The translations under genes were made by a program, and so were the position numbers. The notes beneath the pieces were generated by a model. That model was not told where the DNA came from, did no database searches, and worked only from the letters and a program-made list of their open reading frames with translations. From Henckelia pumila (Eukaryota; Streptophyta; Magnoliopsida; Lamiales; Gesneriaceae), in assembly GCF_033568475.1 (NCBI RefSeq), contig NW_027331831.1:14818001-14882000 (forward strand): 64,000 bases of DNA, in the 5' to 3' direction. This document shows, one piece after another, positions 55,053 through 64,000 of the stretch (the first letter of the stretch is position 1; every line of letters starts with the position of its first letter).

Positions 55053-56505
55053 GTAAATCATTAACATTCATTACACTATACACTGGTCAGTAACTATGAT
55101 TTTTTTTACGGTACTGCGAATTGGTGTTATGCTTCTTTCAAACTTCTGGCATCCTGTGTAGATTCATGTCACCACTGACCGATTATTCTTTTAACTCGAA
55201 CTTCATCCGATTATTCTTTTACTTGTCCGTCTAATTGCGTTGTTTGTCTAACCCAAAACGTCTCTTGACTTTAATCTCTATACATAGTTGAGAGAAGCTC
55301 GATTATATGAATTTTTATGTACTAAGAGAATATGAGAGGATCATAGCTTAGTGAAATATGTACAAACTACAAACTTGATTTATTTCTGTTTGAAAAGTTT
55401 ACAAAGCTTTCTGACATCTGGTTGTAATTTTTTATTTTTTTGACAGGCGGTGTGTTCAAAGGGCAGGGACGTAGTCATTTGGTTGTAATTTGTGGGGCTT
55501 CATGGAATTAGAAGGTTGCTCAGTTGTGCTATCGTACTTGAGAACATATGTAATGTGAGTTTATTAACCTTTTATTCCTAATTCAATTGTATTACTACTA
55601 GCTTAGCTATAATACTAGCATGGTATCAGAGAATTTACAACTTGTCACATTATACACACAGACGCACACTCTCTAGCAAGACAATTTAAGCATAAAACTT
55701 TAGAATGGTTGATGACTTGATCCCAAATTTGAGCCGGATTCCCAGTTTTGAGATCCAATTGGAACCATTCACTTCCTGAACTCATACAAAAAAAAAATGA
55801 AAAGAAACGAATCTGAACGTATTTTTTGGTGTTTTGCTCATGAAATTTGTAGTGTGTTTCGGTGAAAAAACTTTCAATTACATGGTTACTAACAGTAAAA
55901 TGTAGTTTATGGTGTATATACAAGATATGATAGATGAGTTGCACAAGTATTATGTTTTCTTGCCTTCTTACTCCACCCCTTTTAAATTAAAAAAAAAATA
56001 GACAAGAAAAGGGAGATTAATCGCTTTCTCTTTTCTTTTCTCCAGCACTCCCGGACTGATCATCGGGAATGCTTAGTGCTTGGAATATGAAGGCTATGAG
56101 ACTTGGTAAGAGGTAGTAGAATCCGAGGATGGGTGGAGTTTCCTCTATTTGTCAAGGGTTCCTAATTCGCCTAAACCTGATTGTGTTCCTGCTCCATTTG
56201 AAGCGCAGGACGAAGTCATTAATTCCCGGAACCTACCTGACTTCACCTACCTTTTGTTATTCCTTAACTTTTCTTGTCTTCCTGACCAGAGCAGACCAAA
56301 GTAAAATTTCGCAATCCGAATACAACAACTCGTCTTCATTACCAGGTAATGGATACCATTGCGTTGCCAAGACCTGATTCCTTGAATGCTGAATTCGAAC
56401 AGGAGTACAAAGTTTTGGAAGCTCCTGGAATAGCTTGAGTCAGGCAAAATGGCTGCGTGTGTTTGCCGTCTTTCTCCAGCTCAGAATGGCAGAATGACCG
56501 CAACA
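55053..56505. other. KTN80 3' flank and unassigned sequence
   Basis: 55053-55560 is likely the old 3' flank. ACTAGCATGGTATCAGAGAA at about 55616-55635 could be a decayed copia LTR end plus primer-binding site on the plus strand. 56036-56505 has higher GC and a different texture, source unknown. No gene found. Confidence 0.35.
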
Positions 56506-58365
56506 GTGTTGGATCTCGGATCTCTATCATGCCCAAGACGCAGCGTAAGTTTAAATTTAATTTTGACGTTCAAAATTATATTGGACACTCGTATGGTTTA
56601 AATAACATTCATAGGGAGTTAAGAGATTTATACCTATCAATCTTAAAAGATTGACGATAGCTCCAACTATTTCGAAAAATCGAAAATAGCTCAACTGGAT
56701 TTTCACCTTTCTTCAAATCAGGTCCACGACCGGATTTCCTGTTCCTCTTCTAAATCACACTTAAAATAAGAAAAAATTTAACGAAGAGAAAAACAAAATG
56801 ATGACTGGCCGAGAAGAGAACTTCGAGCAGAGCAAACAATTTTTCTCCGTGTTTTCCTTCTGAGAGCTTCTGCTCTCCTTTTATTCCCTCACCCCCAATC
56901 AATATGAAATATTGATTGGGGTTGAGTAAATGAGTTGTCGGGGAGACAACTCATTTACTCTTTTTTTAAAAAAAATTATAATAATATAATATATTATTAT
57001 AAACATAAGGTCCCACATTCATAAATATATATATATATATATATCTATTATATCCATATATATATCATATATATATATATATATATCTATATATATGCAT
57101 TTATATATATTGTGTAAGTCCTTAAATCCAAGTCCAACTCGGAAAATTAATTAAATCCTTTTAATTAATTTTGCTCTCAAAATTTCTATAAGCCTTTATA
57201 AACCATTTATAAAGCTTATCTATCGATCCAGTCAAATTTGTTTATCATAAATTCAACTCTTTGAATTTATTATCTCAACGGGAACAGAAAAAACAGTACT
57301 TGTGTAACCCTCAATGGTTCAGGGATACAACTAGCTGTGGTTCCAGGCTTACCCTTATTAGCATTATTTTATGCATCAACTCCTTGATCATAAAATATCA
57401 GAACTCATTTCTGATTTAACCCATCGAATCATGGTAAGAGCGTTAAGTAGCACCGCCCCATGATTCCCTAGGTATCACTGATAGTGCCTGCAAGAACCAG
57501 TCGATTATGGTTAACGTACAGTACAGTCCCTTCATCTCATATATCCCGATCGAAACTGCAACCATTGGTTCATCGAGGGTTGCATGTGAATTTTGATAAC
57601 GATGTGATGTCTTTGAGAATACATAATGGCATCGCATGTGTAACTTGGTAAACATTTTACTCTACTACACATCTTACACTCTGGCCAGAGATTCCATGCA
57701 CTATTATCTCACTTGATCACATAGGATATCCACACCCGTAGGTGAGCGGTGAATCCCCAACTACAATGTACTGGCTCCTACATGTGTCGCAACTGTACCC
57801 AACCTCGCCACCTGATGACCCTCATGGATTCGGTAAACGAGTCAAAGTAAAGTCCTAGCATGTAGAGCCTCAGTGTTGTCCCGAGTCGTAAGGACTAATG
57901 GTGTACAACCATGCATAACCACGGACTTATCCACTCGATGAATGATAACCACTTGGGAAGTCCGAGGGAGGGTGGAAGGATAGTTCAGTGAACTCATCGT
58001 ATGAGCACCAATCTGTATGATTGAACATCTCTATGTCAATACCAATGAAACATGGTACACATCATCACAGATTCTAGTCTCGAGCTCGAGCGATCCTTAT
58101 CCTTATATTGGACGGCTCAATCGACTAGGAACTTGATTTAGAATATACAGTAATTAATAATATGTGTTTCATGATTGTCATCATATGTACAACCTCATAT
58201 CTTACTATAGTATATTTAAGGTCTTTATCTATGCAACTTGCATGGGTATACAGATAAAGAAAATGCCAAATAAAAGATTAATTATATTAAAATAAAGATT
58301 GTTATTACACTTGAGTCATTAAAATCTCTGACCAACATTTGGCTTGCATGGCATCTACTCTAACA
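56506..58365 (-). repeat. 3' LTR of copia element 3
   Basis: 1860 bp, minus strand TGTTAGAGTAGATGCC...GATCCAACA. The polypurine tract (GTGGGAGAT) adjoins at 58366. It shares its beginning with the element 2 LTR and blocks such as CCATGATTCCCTAGGTATCA with the element 1 LTRs. An (AT)n tract lies at 57024-57110. The outer flank is AACAG; its partner is outside the window. Confidence 0.88.
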
Positions 58366-58385
58366 ATCTCCCACTTGTCATAAAG

Positions 58386-60305
58386 CCAACTACTCATTAG
58401 TTTTAATCCCATTGTTTCGCGATGCTTCTCAAACAATGGTCCTGGCAAGGGCTTTGTTAGTGGATCAACAACATTATCTGTAGAGGCAACTCTCTCGATT
58501 GATATGTCTCATCTTCCCACAATCTCCCGAATGATGTGGAATTTCCTCAGTTTGTGTTTGGATCACTGATAAGACCTTGGTTCCTTTGCCTGAGCAATGG
58601 CACCAGTGTTGTCACAGTACACCGGGACTGGATCAACTTCATTTGGAATAATGCCCAACTCTTGGACAAAATTCTTAATCCAAACTGCCTCTTTGGCTGC
58701 TGCAGATGCTGCTATGTATTCGGCCTCAGTGGTGGAATCCGCAACTGTGTCTTTCTTGGAACTCTTCCAAGACACAGCAGCACCATTAAGCATGAATACA
58801 AAACCAGAAGTCGATTTCGAATCATCCACGTCACATTGGAAGCTAGAATCAGTATAGCCTTCCAATTTTAATTCTCCACCCCCATAAACCATGAACAAAT
58901 TCTTAGTTCTTCTCAAGTACTTAAGAATATCTTTCACGGCTTTCCAATTCAATGGACCAGGGTTAGCCTGATATCTAATTGCAATACTCAGAGCATATGC
59001 TATATCAGGACTCGTTGATATCATACCATACATGATACTACCAATTGCTGATGCATAGGGAACACATGTCATCATCTCTATCTCTTCATCAGTCTTAGGG
59101 CACATTGATTTAAATAGAGTAACACCATGACACATTGGTAAGTATCCTCTCTTGGACTCTTCCATAGAGAATCTTTTAAGTATGATATCAATATACGTGA
59201 CTTGGGTGAGCCACAACATCTTCTTTGATCTATCTCTTTAGATTTGTATTCCCAATACATAAGATGCTTCACCCAAGTCTTTCATGGAGAATTTACTTGC
59301 TAACCATACTTTAGTTGATTGCAATAATTCTACGTTATTCCCAATGAGGAGGATATCATCAACATAAAGTACTAGGAATGTCACTGCACTCCCACTAACT
59401 TTCTTGTACACACATGGTTCCTCGGGATTTTTAACAAAACCAAACTCTTTGATAGTGTTAAAAAATCTGAGGTTCCAACTCCTAGATGCCTTCCTGAGAC
59501 CGTAGATCGATCTCTGAAGTTTGCATATCTTATGCTCACTTCCCACTGATGTGAAACCCTCAGGTTGAGACATATAGATTTCTTCTTTAATGTCTCCATT
59601 GAGGAATGTTATTTTTACATCCATCTGCCATATTTCATAGTCATACCATGCAGCTATGGCTAGCAATATTCTAATTGACTTGAACATAGCGACTGGTGAA
59701 AAGGTTTTCTCATAGTCAACTCCTTGTCTTTGAGTATAGCCTTTTGGCACTAGTCTTACTTTGAAGGTCAATACCTTCCCATCCTCCCCAAGTTTTCTCT
59801 TGTAAATCCATTTGTATCCTATGGGAACAATTCCCTCAGGTGGATCTATTAAAGTCCATACTTGGTTCGAATACATGGAGTCCATTTTGGACTGCATAGT
59901 TTCAAGCCATATAGACGATTCAGCATCAGATATTGCTTCTTTGAAGTTTTGTGGATCGCATCCATCATTAGGCTCATCATGGCCTTGTTCATGTAGAAGC
60001 GTATATCTTGCAGGCGGTCTGATTATTCTTTCAGACCTTCTAGGTATGTGTGACTCAACTACTGGCTGTTGGAGATTGGGTTTAACTTCTATAGTCGTGG
60101 GTGTATCTCGAATTTCCTCGAGTTCTATCATTTTGCCTTTTCTATCCAATAAAAACTCCTTCTCCAAGAAGGTGACATTTCTAGAAAGAAACACATTTGC
60201 TTCTCTTGGATGATAGAAATAATATCCAACAGAGTTCTTTGGATATCCCACGAAGTAGCACAGAATGGATCTACTATCTAATTTGTCTCCCACTGTCTGC
60301 TTCAC
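58386..60305 (-). pseudogene. Element 3 integrase tail, RT and RNase H
   Basis: The frame 60305-59238 covers the integrase C-terminus (LEKEFLLDRKGKMIELEEIR), the RT palm (IVPIGYKWIYKRKLGEDGKV, YTQRQGVDYEKTFSPVAMF) and the intact YVDD box (LYVDDILLIGNN). A stop near 59237 separates it from 59219-58563 (TYIDIILKRFSMEESKRG, RNase H with VYCDNTGAIAQAKEPRSYQ). A TGA in place of Arg or Lys follows, and the terminal frame reads on in decayed form to about 58386. Confidence 0.88.
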
Positions 60306-61010
60306 TTAAGCAGGACATCCCCATATTCTCAGATAAGAATATTTGGGAACCTTTCTCAACCATATCTCATATGGTGTTTTATCCACTGCCTTCGTATGGA
60401 CATTATTCAACAACATTGCCGCAGTTTCAAGCGGAAAACCCCAAAACGATCTAGGCAATTCAGTTAATCCCATCATAGATCAAATCATGTCCATCAAAGT
60501 TCGATTTCGACATTTAGAAACACCATTCAATTGTGGCATTCTTGGTGGAGTCCACTGTGAGAGAATCACATTCTCTTTAAGATAGTCCAAAAATTCAGTA
60601 TTCAAGTATTCTCCACCTCGATCAGATCGGAGTGTTTTAATACTTTTACCCAATTGTTTCTCTACTTCAGATCTGAATTCTTTGGACTTTTCAAATGCTT
60701 CAGACTTGTATTTCATCAAATACACATACCCATACCCATACCTCGAAAAATCATTGGTAAAGGTAATGAAGTAGGACTGCCCATATTTAGTGCTAACATT
60801 TAGCGGGCCACATACGTCCGTGTGGATCAAATCCAAAAGACCATGTGCACGTTCTACATTCCCATTAAAGGGAGTCTTGGTCATTTTTCCTTTCAAACAA
60901 GATTCACAAGTAGACAGAGAGTTTATATCTGACATGTTGAACATGTCCACTCCCACTAACTTGTGCATCCTTTTTTGAGAAATATGACCTAGTCTAGCGT
61001 GTCATATATG
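60306..61010 (-). pseudogene. Element 3 integrase core
   Basis: 60968-60480 has TCESCLKGKMTKTPF, Asp in LIHTDVCGP, Asp in LRSDRGGEYLN, then NGVSKCRNRT: the catalytic Glu of SERRN-type motifs is Lys here (SK). A TGA (Arg position) follows DMI, and a TAA near 60307 (Tyr of CPAYVK) precedes the RT frame. The enzyme would be dead even without the stops. Confidence 0.87.
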
Positions 61011-62307
61011 TGCAGGGTTTTGACTATCTTGTTTTCTTTTGTTTGTTGTTATTGTTTGGACATTGTTTAATGAAATATCTTTTAATTTTAAGTTATAGAG
61101 ATCGTTTTGTAATTCATCAGTTCCAATCAAACATTCATTCTTATATATATTGCAAACACCTTTTGCAAAAACACAAGAATAACCATCTCTATCAAGCATA
61201 GAAATAGAAATAATGTTTTTAACCAAATCAGGAACATACAAAACATCTCTCAAAAGCAACTTAAAATAATTGTTTAATATTAAAATAATATCTCATTTGG
61301 CCTTAGCAGCAACCCTTAATCCATTTCCAAGTCTTAGAAAGGTCTCACCTTCTCTAAGTTTCTTGCTTCTTGTCATCATCTGCAAATCATTGCATTGATG
61401 AGAACCACATCCGGTATCCAATATCCAAGAAGAAGAATTCATTGAGATATTAATTTCAATATAAAACATACCATGGCCAAACGCTTCTAGTCAAGATATT
61501 CAGTGCAATTACACCTCCAATGTCCAGGCTTGTTGCAGTGGAAACAGACTTGTTCTGATTTATTAGGCCTTTTGGTCCCTTGAGCAGGTTTCTTGTATGG
61601 ACTCTTATTAGGCTTGTTCTTAATTGTAGGGGCATAACGCTTCTTTCCCTTGTTTTGGACTCCCTTTTTCGTCCCAGACGACGAGCCCAAAAGTAGAACA
61701 TGCTTTTCTTTCTTGATTGTGGCCTCATAATTAACAAGCATATTGACCAACTCTTCAAGGGTGGCCTCTATCTTGTTCATATTAAAATTAACCACAAATC
61801 CGTCGAACGAGGAAGGTAAAGACAACAAGAGAATATCAGTCGAGAGCTCATGAGGCATAACCACATCGAGTCTCACTAATTTCTCAACTAACCCAATTAT
61901 CCTAACACCATGCTCATGGACCGAAGCCCCTTCTCGCAAGCGTGTAGTCATGAGTTCTTTCACAGTTGCGTGTCTTTTTGATCGGGTTTGAACACCGTAT
62001 AACTCTTTCAGATGAAAGTGAATGTCAGCAGCATTTGCAGCATCCTCGAACCGCCTTTGCAGTTCATTCGACATAGAAGCCAGGATGTAGCTCTTAGCTT
62101 GGAGATCATGGTCCTACCATTTCTCAAGCTTGGCTAACTCAGTCTCACTGATGTTAGGAGCTGCTTCCTTCGGTGGCTTCTTTTCAAGCACATACGCAAT
62201 CCTCTCAGAGTTCAAAACAATCTTTAGATTTCTTAGCCAGTCTGGATAATTAGGTCCGATTAGCTTGTTTTTTCGAGAATAGCAGAAAGTGGATTGCGTG
62301 TCGACAT
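61011..62307 (-). pseudogene. Element 3 gag and protease
   Basis: gag starts at about 62307 (MSTRNPLSAIL), with a frameshift after ILEK and a TAG at the second Trp of KWWDHD. The intact part 62074-61487 has GVRIIGLVEKLVRLDV, SLPSSFDGFVVNFNMNKIE and the zinc knuckle CFHCNKPGHWRCNC. Protease WILDTGCGSHQC lies near 61400-61435. The frame is interrupted around 61260-61310 before VLYVPDLVKNIISISMLDRD. Confidence 0.85.
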
Positions 62308-62310
62308 CTT

Positions 62311-63790
62311 AAACATACTGAAATTAAAAACAGATAATCGTTACTAATTATTTTAAAATAATTATAAGATATAAAATTTGGACTTTAATTTTATAAATTT
62401 CCTCCCACTATTTTGACATTTTCACCACCCTCTGATGAAAACGGGAAATCGTATTTCCTTAGTGAGCACGTAGAGTCCAATCTAGACAACTATGATACAG
62501 AATAATATCAGCCAATCATAATTTCTAAAAGGTAGATCCCAATTGCATCCCCATGCAACCTCTACGTGTTTCATCTCAATCTTGATAAGGACCCAATAAT
62601 ATGACGTCGTTTATCTTCGAGTGTCAAGCCGACCCATCAATGTTGAATCGTAGTGGACGGTCGACATGAGTTCCCTCAATAATATGAGCCGAAGTCATGG
62701 GAGTTCCACTCAATTCACATCACATATGTTAGTGGAAGTCACAGCTTTCCGGCGTCTAGGTCTCCCCAATAATATGAGCCAGACACTGACCACGGGTAGC
62801 GTTCATCATGCAACCACCATTGATGGAAGACAAGAATAAATTAAACTCTTTTAATTTTTACTTTTATGGCTTGATATAAATTTTGAATCATAATCAAAAT
62901 TAGGGATTTTAATTTTAAAATTGTCTCATCATTTTATTTAAAATCGCGTGCCATGAGTTTGTATATTTGCCAAATTTATGCAACTATATTATCGAATAAT
63001 ATACATACATGCATATTACTATATATCGCATATATCATAATATGACAATTAAATAAAGATGGTCGATTATCAATAATATTTGATCCATGGGAGCCAAGCA
63101 TGGATCAAGGTCCAAATCCTAGGTAAATGCAGGGATGCATATGCAACTTATTACATATGCTTCCAATATTTTACATGTCGTCATCTTGATCATCGGGTTC
63201 ACCATCTTCCAATCTTGATCTCCCACTATTACAAATATTTACATTTGAATAGCAATGACACATAAGGGATACATATCAAGGGATGGGAACGAGCCATAAA
63301 CCAGTCTCACTTTAATTTTATCAAATAAAATTATACAAGTTGAGATATGAAAAATATCCTAACATACACCTAGCACGTTGGTCATGACTTTCGATCATCC
63401 TTCATATAATATCATATATTATATAATTCATCAATTTCATGTATCTTGTAATTTTATCACTAACCGCCACAATTATTCAATGAATTAACAAATTAAATAA
63501 ACTCTTTTATTTAATTTCTAATTAATTCAATAATAATTGATTTTCTTGTAAAACCCTTTTACTATAAATAATTAAAATCACATTCTAATTATTTATTTCA
63601 TAAAAAAATATTTTTCAAAACCGCATCGGGCTCGAAACATTTTCGATCCCACGGTCGGACTGCCCAAAATTTTTCCGAACAGCCCACCACTTAGCCCGTA
63701 CGCTGCCCGAACAATTCGGACAGCTTGCAAGTCAAGCTGCAATTCACATAATTGCATTTAACAATAGGGCCCGCAATTGCAATCATAACT

Positions 63791-63824
<34 letters not shown>

Positions 63825-64000
63825 ATTTTGCTATCCTGCCCACTCACATTCTAATTATTTATTTCATAAAAAAATATTTTTCAAAACCGCATCGGGCTCG
63901 AAACATTTTCGATCCCACGGTCGAACTGCCCAAAATTTTTCCGAACAACCCACCACTTAGCCCGTACGCTGCCCGAACAATTCGGACAGCTTGCAAGTCA
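62311..64000 (-). other. Element 3 untranslated leader
   Basis: No coding. The four-fold AATAATAT motif starts at 62501, 62595, 62678 and 62768 (spacing 94, 83, 90), as in element 1. Further out it is AT-rich with a (TAT)n/(TA)n tract at 63787-63822. Confidence 0.7.
63578..64000. repeat. Direct duplication, offset 266 bp
   Basis: 63578-63734 (TCACATTCTAATTATTTATT to GGACAGCTTGCAAGTCA) is repeated at 63844-64000 with about three differences. The interval contains (TA)n and ACAATTTTGCTATCCTGCCC, which resembles the end of the mini-element at 38016. The second copy runs off the window. Confidence 0.88.

Larger units (their letters stand above)
56506..64000 (-). mobile_element. Ty1/copia retrotransposon, element 3 (5' end outside window)
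   Basis: Minus-strand copia with 3' LTR, pol, gag and leader; the 5' LTR and primer-binding site lie beyond 64000. Related to elements 1 and 2 but clearly diverged from element 1. Several nonsense codons are of the CGA-to-TGA or TGG-to-TAG kind expected from cytosine deamination. Confidence 0.88.

Noticed and set aside
56036..56505. Insertion of organelle DNA
   Set aside because: Composition differs from the flanks, but no mitochondrial or plastid gene could be recognised.

Overview
The window is nuclear DNA of a flowering plant, very probably a eudicot. The evidence is GT-AG introns of about 75-125 bp, Ty1/copia and Ty3/gypsy (chromovirus and Athila-type) LTR retrotransposons with plant primer-binding sites, Tourist-like MITEs, a caulimovirid-like relic, and fragments of plant genes (tonoplast sugar transporter, glutamate-receptor-like channel, katanin p80). 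An asterid such as a member of Lamiales is only a guess. Every homology call was made by recognising motifs by eye; no database was searched.

Layout. 1-11897: a minus-strand copia element with three near-identical ~1.85 kb LTRs, arranged LTR-internal-LTR-9 bp-LTR. Its left end is an inverted LTR copy that makes a palindrome of about 1.1 kb. 11898-16689: a scrapyard of gypsy pieces, namely a scrambled plus-strand chromovirus, a minus-strand chimera of Athila-type protease and chromovirus RT, an Athila-type gag, and an Athila-type LTR with primer-binding site. 16690-22588: a second, decayed copia element on the plus strand. 22589-24299: LTR-like sequence and a diverged ~690 bp tandem repeat. 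24389-25237: a decayed caulimovirid-like protease/RT relic abutting two intact exons of a tonoplast sugar transporter gene (25257-25913). The following intron holds a complete 2.4 kb non-autonomous LTR element with perfect 5 bp target duplications. 28416-39156: mostly AT-rich non-coding DNA with MITEs, (TA)n-bounded mini-elements, a glutamate-receptor exon fragment and a few weak gene models.

39160-45918 is the most interesting block. Two plus-strand genes (an RNase H1-type hybrid-binding-domain protein and a small acidic protein with three SUMO-interaction-like motifs) converge on two minus-strand genes (a Myb/SANT-like protein and an intact PIF/Harbinger DDE transposase). The block is bounded by candidate degenerate terminal inverted repeats next to TAA. 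If those ends are real, this is a four-gene Harbinger transposon, where the usual plant form has two genes.

45919-50893 is old repeat DNA split by a 2.08 kb solo gypsy LTR with perfect 5 bp target duplications. 50969-55052 is the 3' half of a katanin p80 (KTN80) gene with several lesions. 56506-64000 is a third copia element on the minus strand (3' LTR, pol, gag, leader), whose 5' LTR lies beyond the window. Its leader carries the same four-fold ~88 bp periodic motif as the first element, and ends in a 266 bp-offset duplication.

Apart from the Harbinger block, nearly all coding sequence here is broken by nonsense codons, small frameshifts or deletions.
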